In this document: positions 43,826-51,799 of the stretch, one piece after another | How the letters are laid out: each line of letters begins with the position of its first letter | How positions within the stretch are numbered: position 1 is the stretch's first letter | Source: Paenibacillus curdlanolyticus YK9 | Lineage (GTDB): Bacteria; Bacillota; Bacilli; Paenibacillales; Paenibacillaceae | NCBI RefSeq assembly: GCF_000179615.1 | Contig: NZ_AEDD01000004.1 | Span: 124,001-188,000 of the forward strand | Reading direction: 5' to 3' | DNA: 64,000 nucleotides | Translations under genes and position numbers: made by a program | Notes under the pieces: generated by a model | What the model was told of the DNA's origin: nothing | The model's input: the letters and a program-made list of their open reading frames with translations, nothing else | Database searches by the model: none

Positions 43826-44984
43826 AATCGCTCCTCTCAACTCCAAATCTCGATATCTTGAATGGCTCCAGATCGTACGACGAAGATCCCGTCAACGCCA
43901 GATTAGCCAACACCTCTCCGACCGCGCTTGCGAATTTAAAGCCATGCCCGGAAAAGCCTCCTGCCAGCAGCACGTTGCGATAGGCAGGATGCCGATCGAT
44001 AATAAATCCGTCATCTGGCGTCAGCTCATATTTGCATACGGCTCCGCGCAGCAGTCTTCCAGCAGCCGAAGGCAAATGGGCTGTTAAGACTCGCCGCAGG
44101 TCGCCCTCATCCTCACGCAGGCTGCCGAACGGCGCCAACGGTTTGCCCGGCTTCCAGTCGGCGCCGCCATCATGGCGACCCAGCTTCACGCCTGACCCGT
44201 CGATGCTCGGGAAGCCATAGTATCCGCCATCGCGAGTGCCTATCGTAAATCCGGGAAAATGCCCGGCATCGAAGCGGCGGTCCGAAGCGAGCGGCTGGAA
44301 CCAGCCGACAGTCTTGCGGACGGCACGAATCGGCAGCGCGATGAATGGCGCGAAGGTGCTGAACCACGCCCCCGCGCTCACAATAACGCGATCGGCATGG
44401 AACCTCCCTTTGGTCGTCCGAACCGTAACACTGCCGCCCGGCGCCGCCTCGATGCCGATCGCTTCCGCTCCCGTTACCAGCTCTGCACCAGCTTGCAATG
44501 CAGCATGCCGATAAGCTGCTACGCAGCGCTCGCTGCGCAAATACCCGGCATTCGGCTCATACATCCCCTCGAACCATGCGGGCAGCGTCCAGCCCGGCCA
44601 GCGATAGCGGATCTCTTCCGCAGTCAACTTCTCGGCAGCAATGCCGTGCCGTACCGCGTCATCGATCCGTCCGCCGTATCGATAGACGTCCGGATCCGCC
44701 ACGTTCAGCACGCCGGATCGATACAGCAGCTGCTCGCCGGATTGCTCCTCCAGCTCACGCCAAAGCGCATCCGCGCGCAGCGCCAGCTTGATATACGCTT
44801 CGCCGCCGCTATACGCATGCCGGATCAGGCGAGGCTCGCCATGATGGCTGCCTTCCGTATGCGGCGGATCGAAGCGATCGATTAGCAGCGTTCGCGCGCC
44901 GCGGGATGCCAGATGGTAGCCCGCGCTCATGCCCATCGAGCCGGTGCCAACGACGATCACATCATAAGCGGCGCCCGCGCTCAT
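43809..44984 (-). CDS. FAD-dependent amine oxidase, monomeric sarcosine oxidase / N-methyltryptophan oxidase family
   Basis: Flavoprotein of 391 aa. FAD-binding start YDVIVVGTGSMGMSAGYHLA, then DRFDPPHTEGSHHGEPRLIR (typical of SoxA/SolA) and near the C-terminus AVCKYELTPDDGFIIDRHP, whose cysteine aligns by eye with the covalent FAD attachment site; GGFSGHGFKFASAVGEVLA closes the domain. Such enzymes demethylate secondary N-methyl amino acids, making formaldehyde and peroxide. Its place inside a sulfur operon is unusual; it overlaps both neighbours. Substrate unknown. Confidence 0.88.
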   Translation of the reverse strand: MSAGAAYDVIVVGTGSMGMSAGYHLASRGARTLLIDRFDPPHTEGSHHGEPRLIRHAYSGGEAYIKLALRADALWRELEEQSGEQLLYRSGVLNVADPDVYRYGGRIDDAVRHGIAAEKLTAEEIRYRWPGWTLPAWFEGMYEPNAGYLRSERCVAAYRHAALQAGAELVTGAEAIGIEAAPGGSVTVRTTKGRFHADRVIVSAGAWFSTFAPFIALPIRAVRKTVGWFQPLASDRRFDAGHFPGFTIGTRDGGYYGFPSIDGSGVKLGRHDGGADWKPGKPLAPFGSLREDEGDLRRVLTAHLPSAAGRLLRGAVCKYELTPDDGFIIDRHPAYRNVLLAGGFSGHGFKFASAVGEVLANLALTGSSSYDLEPFKISRFGVERSDYDEPA

Positions 44985-46183
44985 ACTGACACGCCGTCCG
45001 CTGCGGCTGCCGCTTGGCTCTCGCCGTCTGCATGCAGCTGCTGCAGCGCTGACGCTGCCAGCTCTGCCAAATAGGTCGCGGTCGGCAGCAGCGCCGACTC
45101 ATCCACGTCGAACGCCGGATGATGCCACTCCTGCGGCCCCGATGTCCCGACGAAGACGAATACCCCCGGCACATGCCGCTGGTAGAAAGCAAAATCTTCA
45201 CCCGCAAGCGATGGCTTCGGCGCGACAGCCGTCAAGCCGGCGCGCTCTGCAACCGAACGTGCAAGCGACGCAAACTCTGCATCGTTGCGGACAGCTGGCG
45301 GCCCTAGAATCCAGCGCACGCTTGCTTTGGCCCCAAGGGCGGCAGCGACGCCATGCACGACCTCCTGCAGCCGCTCTTTCACCCGCACGCGCACCTCTTC
45401 CTCGTACGTGCGCAGCGTGCCGTCGAAGATGGCTTTGTCAGGAATGACGTTCCACGACGTGCCCGTATTGAGCCGCGTCACGCTAATGACCGCGCTGTCG
45501 AGCGGGCTAACGTTGCGGCTGACGATGGTTTGCAGCGCCGTAATGATATGCGCGGAGGCTATAACCGGATCGATGCCCGCTTCCGGTACGGCAGCATGGG
45601 TGCCCAAGCCCGTTACTTCGACGAGGAAGCCATCCGCCGCCGCCATCAGCGGGCCCTCCTTAATGCCGACCGTGCCGACCGGCAGGTCCGGCTTGTTATG
45701 GAGGCCGAATATCGCCTGCACATCGTTCAGCGCGCCGCTCTCGATCACTTGCCTTGCGCCCGTGGCCTTCTCCTCAGCCGGCTGGAAAATGATCCGAACC
45801 GCGCCCGGAAGCGAAGCCTCCCGCTCCTTTAGCAGCAGCGCCGCGCCGATCGCCGATACGGTGTGAAAATCATGCCCGCAAGCGTGCATCTTGCCATCGA
45901 CCGTCGAAGCGTACGGCAGACCCGTCGCCTCCTGGATCGGCAGCGCATCAATATCGGCGCGCAGCGCCACGATCGGCCCGCCGTTCGCACCGCCAATCTC
46001 GGCGATGAGCCCCGTCTGCAAGCCATACTCGCCAATGCGAATGCCCGCTGCTTCAAGCTGGCTGCGAATGTAAGCCGTCGTCTCGAATTCCTCGTTCGAC
46101 AGCTCGGGATGCTGATGCAGATGACGCCGGCTCTCGATTAATTGCTGCTCTAGTTCCAAATGCTTCGACTGCTGCGCTGTCAT
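44981..46183 (-). CDS. ytnL: M20 family amidohydrolase / deacetylase (YtnL/SndA-like)
   Basis: Metallopeptidase-type amidohydrolase of 400 aa. Metal-site strings are KMHACGHDFHTVSAIGA (Cys and His ligands), FQPAEEKATGARQVIESG (paired Glu), GLHNKPDLPVGTVG and SLAGEDFAFYQ; HHPAFDVDE carries the last histidine region. In this operon it would deacetylate N-acetyl-cysteine derivatives to free cysteine. It overlaps the genes on each side by 4 nt, so translation is coupled. Confidence 0.88.
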   Translation of the reverse strand: MTAQQSKHLELEQQLIESRRHLHQHPELSNEEFETTAYIRSQLEAAGIRIGEYGLQTGLIAEIGGANGGPIVALRADIDALPIQEATGLPYASTVDGKMHACGHDFHTVSAIGAALLLKEREASLPGAVRIIFQPAEEKATGARQVIESGALNDVQAIFGLHNKPDLPVGTVGIKEGPLMAAADGFLVEVTGLGTHAAVPEAGIDPVIASAHIITALQTIVSRNVSPLDSAVISVTRLNTGTSWNVIPDKAIFDGTLRTYEEEVRVRVKERLQEVVHGVAAALGAKASVRWILGPPAVRNDAEFASLARSVAERAGLTAVAPKPSLAGEDFAFYQRHVPGVFVFVGTSGPQEWHHPAFDVDESALLPTATYLAELAASALQQLHADGESQAAAAADGVSV

Positions 46184-47205
46184 TCGGCCGCCACCTCCGT
46201 GAACGCTTCACTTAGCAGCTCGAACGACCGCAGCCTTTTGCCAAAATCGCGTACCGCCGTCGTGACGACGAACTCCTCCACGCCAAACCGCTCCTTCGCC
46301 TCAAGCAGCTGCCGGCGCACGGATTCCTTCGTCCCGCGAATGATTTCCGCCGGCTTCTCCTCGACCGTGAACTTCTCATTCGTCTGGCGCCCGAATTCCT
46401 CCGCCTGCTCCAGCGTGCCGACCGTCAGCGTGCGCCCGCTCGCCAAGTGAAGCTTGACGATCTTGTACTCGCCAGCCAATACGTTCGCCTCTTCCTCCGT
46501 ATCCGCAACGATAAGCGACAACGCCAAAATCGGCTCCGGCGCCTTGCCCCCCGACCGATCAAAGCTCGCCCGATACGTATCGAGCGCTTCCTTCGCCACC
46601 GCTTCATCGCTGTTGATGAACAGGGAGAAAACGTAAGGGTAAGCCAAGTCAGCCGCGATCTGCGCACTGGCTACGCTAGCTCCCAGCAAATACAGCTCTG
46701 CCGGGTTCGCAACGGACGGCGCGGCACGAAGACCTGCCAGCGGATGATCCGCTTCGAGCGCATTGTTCAGAAACTTTGCCAGCTCCTTCACCTTGTCGCC
46801 AAGGTCGCGAGGGCCGGAGTCCCCGCCGCCCGACTGCTGGAGCGCGCGCGTTGAACGCGGCAGTCCGCCCGGTGCGCGGCCGATGCCCAGATCGACGCGG
46901 CCTGGCGCAAGCGAAGCGAGCACGTTAAAATTTTCCGCTACTTTATAAGGGCTATAGTGCTGCAGCATAACGCCGCCTGATCCGATGCGAATCGTCGACG
47001 TGCGCGCCAGCAAATAGGAAATTAACACCTCAGGGGACGAGCCCGCGACTTGATTGGAATCATGATGCTCCGATACCCAAAACCGCGTGTAACCAAGCTT
47101 CTCGGCATATTGCGCCAGCTCCACTGTACGCTGCAGCGCCTCCACCCCTGTCTCTCCTTCGTAGATTGGACTTTGGTCAAGAATACTTAATCGAACAGTC
47201 GTCAT
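46180..47205 (-). CDS. ytmO: Luciferase-like flavin monooxygenase (YtmO/CmoO-like)
   Basis: LLM-class enzyme of 341 aa of the single-component bioluminescence subgroup: LSILDQSPIYEGETGVEALQ at the start, GYTRFWVSEHHDSNQVAGSS, SGGVMLQHYSPYKVAENFNV and GRVDLGIGRAPGG. YtmO has the same length and position after tcyN in Bacillus. Start at the ATG at 47203-47205 with GGAG 8 nt upstream. It likely oxidises a sulfur intermediate, but its reaction is not defined from sequence. Confidence 0.85.
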   Translation of the reverse strand: MTTVRLSILDQSPIYEGETGVEALQRTVELAQYAEKLGYTRFWVSEHHDSNQVAGSSPEVLISYLLARTSTIRIGSGGVMLQHYSPYKVAENFNVLASLAPGRVDLGIGRAPGGLPRSTRALQQSGGGDSGPRDLGDKVKELAKFLNNALEADHPLAGLRAAPSVANPAELYLLGASVASAQIAADLAYPYVFSLFINSDEAVAKEALDTYRASFDRSGGKAPEPILALSLIVADTEEEANVLAGEYKIVKLHLASGRTLTVGTLEQAEEFGRQTNEKFTVEEKPAEIIRGTKESVRRQLLEAKERFGVEEFVVTTAVRDFGKRLRSFELLSEAFTEVAAE

Positions 47206-47233
47206 CGCTGTCGCTCCTTTCATTGTCTTGCAA

Positions 47234-47986
47234 TTAAATGGAATAGCTCCACTCCTGCGAATACCGCTTCAGAAATTGGCGGGTCCGCTCTTCCTTCGGC
47301 GATCCGAACAGCTCCTCCGGCTTGCCCTCCTCGACAACGACGCCGCCATCCATGAACACAACGTGGTTCGCAACATCGCGGGCGAAGCCCATCTCATGCG
47401 TGACGACGATCATCGTAATGCCTTCCTTCGCGATGCGGCGGATGACTTCGAGCACCTCGCCCACCAGCTCGGGATCAAGCGCTGATGTCGGCTCGTCGAA
47501 CAGCAGCACCTCGGGATTGAGCGCCAACGCGCGCGCGATGCCGACCCGCTGCTGCTGACCACCCGATAGACTGCTCGGATAAGCATCCAGCTTGCTGGCG
47601 AGCCCTACCTTCTCTAGCACTTCGAGACTAATGCGGCGCGCCTCGTCCTTCGGCAGCTTGCGTACGATGACAAGCCCCTCCATCACGTTCTCTAGCACCG
47701 TCTTATGCTTAAACAAGTTATAGTTCTGAAACACCATCGCCGTTCGCAGGCGCAAGGCGTGAATATCCTTTTTCGTCGCTTTCTTCGCATCGAGCTGATA
47801 TTCGCCAATGGCGATCTGCCCCTCCGCCGGGCGCTCGAGATAGTTGATGCAGCGCAGCAGCGTCGTCTTGCCAGAGCCGCTCGGGCCGAGAATGGCAACA
47901 ACCTCGCCCTTCTCTACCGTCAGATCGATTCCTCGGAGCACCTCTTGTTTGCCGAACGATTTGCGTATCGCGGATAATCGAATCAT
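47234..47986 (-). CDS. tcyN: Amino-acid ABC transporter ATP-binding protein (TcyN-like)
   Basis: Polar amino-acid importer ATPase of 250 aa. Walker [17 protein letters not shown], signature [18 protein letters not shown], Walker [21 protein letters not shown] and H-loop [13 protein letters not shown] are intact. The start overlaps the permease gene by 4 nt. With the two permeases and the binding protein it forms a complete importer for cystine or S-substituted cysteines (by analogy with TcyJKLMN). Confidence 0.92.
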   Translation of the reverse strand: MIRLSAIRKSFGKQEVLRGIDLTVEKGEVVAILGPSGSGKTTLLRCINYLERPAEGQIAIGEYQLDAKKATKKDIHALRLRTAMVFQNYNLFKHKTVLENVMEGLVIVRKLPKDEARRISLEVLEKVGLASKLDAYPSSLSGGQQQRVGIARALALNPEVLLFDEPTSALDPELVGEVLEVIRRIAKEGITMIVVTHEMGFARDVANHVVFMDGGVVVEEGKPEELFGSPKEERTRQFLKRYSQEWSYSI

Positions 47987-48693
47987 GCTACGCCTCCTCT
48001 GTTATAAAGTGAAATCCGCTTCTCCAGCACGCTCGTCGATTTCTCGATAAGCAGCGTAAGCGCCCAATAAATAATCGCCGCGGCGATGAATGCCTCAAAA
48101 TACTTCCAGTTCGTCATCGCCACGATGTTCGCTTGCCCGAACACCTCGATGACCGGCACGGTAAACGCCACCGTCGAGCCATGCAGCATGCCGATCAAAG
48201 CGTTCGACAGGTTCGGCAAGCTAACAGCCAGCGCCTGCGGAAATACAATGCGGCGGATCGCCTGCGTACGCGTCATGCCTACGGACAGCGCTGCTTCGAG
48301 CTGCCCCCGGTCAACCGCCAGCATGCCGGAGCGGACAATCTCGGACATGTATGCGCCCGCCGTAATCGAGAAGGCAATAAGAACAAAGACGAGAATCGGG
48401 ATTTGCACCGATGTGAACGACCATCCGAAGGAAGCCGATAGCCAATCAATAAGCTTGGGAAGTCCAAAATAGATCAGGAACAAATGCATCAGCATCGGCG
48501 TTCCTCGGATGAATTTGACGTAGAACGACGCGATCGGATGCAGCACCGGCACGCGATAGACGCGCAGAAGCGCGGTTACCGCTCCGATAAGAAAGCCCAA
48601 GAGCACCGAAACGACGGTAATAAGCAGCGTCGTCGGAAGCGCGGATAACAGCTTCCAGAACGCTTCTGCAATAAACGCGGGATCAAGCGTCAT
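47983..48693 (-). CDS. tcyM: Amino-acid ABC transporter permease (TcyM-like)
   Basis: HisM/GlnP-family permease of 236 aa with about five helices. [20 protein letters not shown] and the EAA loop [24 protein letters not shown] are diagnostic. Overlaps the second permease gene upstream by 4 nt and the ATPase gene downstream by 4 nt. Confidence 0.92.
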   Translation of the reverse strand: MTLDPAFIAEAFWKLLSALPTTLLITVVSVLLGFLIGAVTALLRVYRVPVLHPIASFYVKFIRGTPMLMHLFLIYFGLPKLIDWLSASFGWSFTSVQIPILVFVLIAFSITAGAYMSEIVRSGMLAVDRGQLEAALSVGMTRTQAIRRIVFPQALAVSLPNLSNALIGMLHGSTVAFTVPVIEVFGQANIVAMTNWKYFEAFIAAAIIYWALTLLIEKSTSVLEKRISLYNRGGVA

Positions 48694-49607
48694 CTTCCTT
48701 CACCGCCCTCTGATAATGGGATGCGCTCGTTCCGCAGCCGATCTGATTTTCCGAGCGGAATGCCGTATTCATCCAAGCTTGGAGCTGCGCCAGCCAGCGC
48801 AGGGCCTTCCTCGCCAATTGGCTGCCGATAGCCCGGAAACCGCTGAACGAGTCCGCCCGCGGAATCCCACCATCGAGACAAGAAGGCCGGCTTGGACGGC
48901 TCGCCCCAGCTGTTCGATTGCCGCGCCTCATGGCGCAGCAGCCGCCGCTCCGCGAGCTTGAACAAGCTTTCGAGCACCATGCTCACCGCGAAGTAGATCG
49001 CCGACAGAGCAATGTATACCTCGATAAAATGCTGCGTTGCCTGCCCGAGCGTCTGCGACTTGCCCGTCATCTCCATGACGCCGAGCGAGAAGGCAAGCGA
49101 CGTATCTTTTAAGTTCGCGATCACAAGATTGGCAACGACCGGCATCGAGACAGCCACAGCCTGCGGCAGCACAATGCGAAGAAACGACTGATAGCCCGTC
49201 ATGCCGATCGCAAGCGCCGCCTCCGTCTGCCCGCGATCGACAGCCCCAACGCCTGCGCGGATCGTCTCCGAAATAAACGCCCCTGTATGCAAGCCATAGG
49301 TCAGAATAACGAATACGAGCACAGGAAGCTTGGAGACGTCGACTCCAACGCCCTTAAGCAGCTCCGGCAAGCCGTAATAGATCAGAAACAGCTGAATCAG
49401 AATCGGCGTTCCTCGGAAAAAGGAGACGTAGACCCGCGACACCGTCCGCAATATCGGAACGTTATACATGCGAGGCAGCGCGATGAGAAAGCCGACGAGG
49501 AAGCCGAGCAGCATGGAGGCCGCCACGATAAACAACGTAATCTCCAAGTAGCCAAGCAGCTTCGGAATGAATTGCCACAAATAATGAATGTCGAACCTTC
49601 TGCCCAT
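48690..49607 (-). CDS. tcyL: Amino-acid ABC transporter permease (TcyL-like) with C-terminal extension
   Basis: HisM-family permease of 305 aa; VYVSFFRGTPILIQLFLIYY and the EAA loop QTEAALAIGMTGYQSFLRIV match the partner permease. The permease core ends near residue 220; about 80 further residues rich in Gly, Pro, Arg and Trp follow (LSRWWDSAGGLVQRFPGYRQ). Members of this family are normally around 235 aa, so the tail is additional and probably cytoplasmic. I see no known domain in it and no frameshift. Confidence 0.9.
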   Translation of the reverse strand: MGRRFDIHYLWQFIPKLLGYLEITLFIVAASMLLGFLVGFLIALPRMYNVPILRTVSRVYVSFFRGTPILIQLFLIYYGLPELLKGVGVDVSKLPVLVFVILTYGLHTGAFISETIRAGVGAVDRGQTEAALAIGMTGYQSFLRIVLPQAVAVSMPVVANLVIANLKDTSLAFSLGVMEMTGKSQTLGQATQHFIEVYIALSAIYFAVSMVLESLFKLAERRLLRHEARQSNSWGEPSKPAFLSRWWDSAGGLVQRFPGYRQPIGEEGPALAGAAPSLDEYGIPLGKSDRLRNERIPLSEGGEGR

Positions 49608-49650
49608 CGCGCTTCCCTTCTTTCCTCGTTAACCTTGTTAACGTATGCGT

Positions 49651-50505
49651 CTATTTGCTCTCAGCCAGTCCTTTGGTGTAATCCGCGCCCAGCCATTGCA
49701 GGCTCAGCTTCGACAGTGTACCGTCCGCCTTTACTTCACGAATCGCTTCGTCCAATTGATCCGCCAGCTCTTGGCTGTCTTTGCGGAGCACGAACAATAC
49801 GTCGGATTGAATGAGCGGCTCGCCTACCGTTTTGAGCGCTTCCTTGCCATCTGCGTCCGTATAGAACCGCAGGGCGAAGTCCGTTGATAGCGTCGCATCA
49901 ATCCGGCCGCTTTCGATTTGCTGCACGAGATCGTTCGAGCCGTTGCTGCTGAATATCAAATCATAGGCATCTTTATGTTCTTCCTTATACTTCTTTAGGA
50001 AGTAAGCCTGATTGCTCGTTGGGCTCACTTGGATTTTCTTGCCCTTCAGATCCTCGATCGATTTCACATCGTTGTTCTTAGCACTGACCGCTACCTTCGA
50101 GAGGAAGATGCTATAAGGTTCTTTGTTGAACAGGAACTTCGCTTCCCGCTCCGGATTTTTTTCCATTTGATGCGCGATGACATCAATCTTGTTCGTCTCG
50201 AGGCTGAGCAGCAGATTCGAGAAGTCCATCGTCTTGAATTCGAACTCGTAGCCATCCAGCCGTTTATCCAGTTCACGGACAAGCTCGACATCGAAGCCCG
50301 TCAGCTTGCCATTTTCATCAATGAAGCAGACGCCAGGGAACTGCGTCCCTGTACCGATAATAATTTTTTTCACTTCCTTCGCCCCGCCCGCATCAGCAGA
50401 TGCGCTTGCTTCGCCTGACGCTGGCTTGCTCTCCGAGCCGCAAGCGGTAAAGATAAGCGTAAATACGAGTAGTGCTGCGATTACTAGTGAATGTTTCCGT
50501 TTCAT
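49651..50505 (-). CDS. Amino-acid ABC transporter substrate-binding lipoprotein (TcyJ/TcyK-like)
   Basis: Lipoprotein of 284 aa: signal LVIAALLVFTLIFTACGSES with lipobox FTAC. The SBP type 3 body has ENGKLTGFDVELVRELDKRL and DLKGKKIQVSPTSNQAYFLK. GGAGGGG lies 6 nt before the ATG at 50503-50505. Bacillus has two such genes in the operon (tcyJ, tcyK); only one is present here. It is the first transporter gene after the LysR regulator. Confidence 0.9.
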   Translation of the reverse strand: MKRKHSLVIAALLVFTLIFTACGSESKPASGEASASADAGGAKEVKKIIIGTGTQFPGVCFIDENGKLTGFDVELVRELDKRLDGYEFEFKTMDFSNLLLSLETNKIDVIAHQMEKNPEREAKFLFNKEPYSIFLSKVAVSAKNNDVKSIEDLKGKKIQVSPTSNQAYFLKKYKEEHKDAYDLIFSSNGSNDLVQQIESGRIDATLSTDFALRFYTDADGKEALKTVGEPLIQSDVLFVLRKDSQELADQLDEAIREVKADGTLSKLSLQWLGADYTKGLAESK

Positions 50506-50630
50506 TGTGAACCCCTCCGTCGTGGATATGACCACATGTCTATGACTTAATTCATACAATTCACACTGTTTAAGTATGATTTATATTTGCAGTGTACCAT
50601 CGCCCATTGCCTCGTGGTTATCGATCGCTT
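50506..50630 (-). promoter_or_regulatory. Gap between the LysR gene and the transporter operon, probable LysR target
   Basis: AT-rich 125-nt gap. The minus strand holds TTGTATGAATTAAGT and CATACTTAAACAGTGTG, with CATAC near one end and GTATG near the other (about 20 nt apart), a dyad of the T-N11-A kind that LysR proteins use. Exact promoter boxes are not clear. Confidence 0.4.
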
Positions 50631-51533
50631 CTATACATGGATTGATTGTTTCGATAAGGAGCTCCCGCGCCCGATATCAAGCAGCTGTCTGGCCAGCTCC
50701 ACGCTTTCGCCTTTGCGCGTAAGCACGCAGGTGCGAAGCGTCAGAATACCGAGCGAGCGGATCGCAACCGGCACGAGCTTCCCGGCCTCCACCTCCGAGC
50801 GTACGCTCAGCTCCGGCAGAAACCCGATGCCGAGCCCAGAAGCGATAAGCTTTTTGGCCGTCTCCATATTGTCGATCTCATACGCGATAACCGGGGGGCG
50901 CTCTAACGAATCGAACAGGCGGTGAATTTTCATCCAATCGAGTGAGCCGCATTCGAAAAAGATAAACGGCTCAAGCGCCGCTTCCTCCATCGTCACCTCC
51001 TGCTGCTTCGCGAAAGGATGACCCGGCTCAACGAATAACCGGATACGGTCTTCGTAGAACAGGTTCGAATCCATCAGCGGATGCGTCGTGCCGCGGACCA
51101 AGCCGATATCAAGCTCGCGATTTTCCAAATGCTGAATGATCGCATCGGTCGATGCCGTAATCAGCTTCACATGCAGCTCGGGGTAAGCCTGCTTAAGCTG
51201 GGGAAGCACGCCTGGAAGCAAATAATTGGCCGCCGTCACCGTACAGCCGATCCGAAGCTCCCGAACATCGGCTGTCTTGCGCTGATGCAGATGCTGCTTG
51301 CCTTTTTTGTACGATTGCATAATTTGCTGGGCGAATGGGAGAAACTGCTTGCCCTGCTCTGTTAACGAAAACTGCTTGCCTTCCCGATCGAACAGCTTCG
51401 CATCCAGCTCCCGTTCCAACGATTGGATGCGCGCCGTCACCGAGGGCTGGGATAGGAACAGTGCATCCGCCGCCTTGTTGAAGCTATTGAAATGAATGAC
51501 ATAGACGAATGCCTCAATGTTTTCAATATTCAT
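50631..51533 (-). CDS. ytlI: LysR family regulator (YtlI/CysL-like) of the sulfur operon
   Basis: Regulator of 300 aa: N-terminal winged helix-turn-helix (IEAFVYVIHFNSFNKAADAL, FLSQPSVTARIQSLERELDA) and a two-lobed effector domain (ELRIGCTVTAANYLLPGVLP). YtlI activates the ytmI operon in Bacillus; here the gene is co-directional with and just upstream of the transporter genes rather than divergent. Its transcript has a leader with an intrinsic terminator, so its own synthesis is probably attenuated. Confidence 0.85.
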   Translation of the reverse strand: MNIENIEAFVYVIHFNSFNKAADALFLSQPSVTARIQSLERELDAKLFDREGKQFSLTEQGKQFLPFAQQIMQSYKKGKQHLHQRKTADVRELRIGCTVTAANYLLPGVLPQLKQAYPELHVKLITASTDAIIQHLENRELDIGLVRGTTHPLMDSNLFYEDRIRLFVEPGHPFAKQQEVTMEEAALEPFIFFECGSLDWMKIHRLFDSLERPPVIAYEIDNMETAKKLIASGLGIGFLPELSVRSEVEAGKLVPVAIRSLGILTLRTCVLTRKGESVELARQLLDIGRGSSLSKQSIHV

Positions 51534-51580
51534 TGCGATCCCCTCTCCTTGTACAAACTCATTTTCTACCTTTTGGCTAT

Positions 51581-51624
51581 AAAAAAAAGCACGACAAAGT
51601 CCGCTTGCGCAGAGTTGTCGGCTT
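51581..51624 (-). terminator. Leader terminator (attenuator candidate) of the LysR gene
   Basis: In the minus-strand leader CGACAA pairs with TTGTCG, extended by imperfect ACTCTGC/GCGGACT pairing, followed by eight T residues. Upstream leader DNA forms CCGG-ATAA-CCGG. It lies after the promoter at 51699-51726 and before the ribosome site, so the gene needs read-through. Confidence 0.7.
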
Positions 51625-51698
51625 CCGGTTATCCGGTCAGTCGGATTATAGGCTCGAGATTAATTCATACCTTTTCGCTTGGAATACTAGGTAATTAG

Positions 51699-51726
51699 AT
51701 TATACATCTTTCTTTTCGAATGTCTA
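51699..51726 (-). promoter_or_regulatory. Sigma-A promoter of the LysR gene
   Basis: Minus strand TAGACA (51721-51726), 16 nt, TATAAT (51699-51704). Immediately upstream ATTCCTTT and AAAGGAAT form an inverted repeat (51726-51751) that could bind a regulator such as CymR. Confidence 0.7.
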
Positions 51727-51799
51727 TTCCTTTTTTCTGACCGAAAGGAATTAGGCGGATTTTGTCGAAACTAAGTAGGTACCAACGAATACGAAATTC

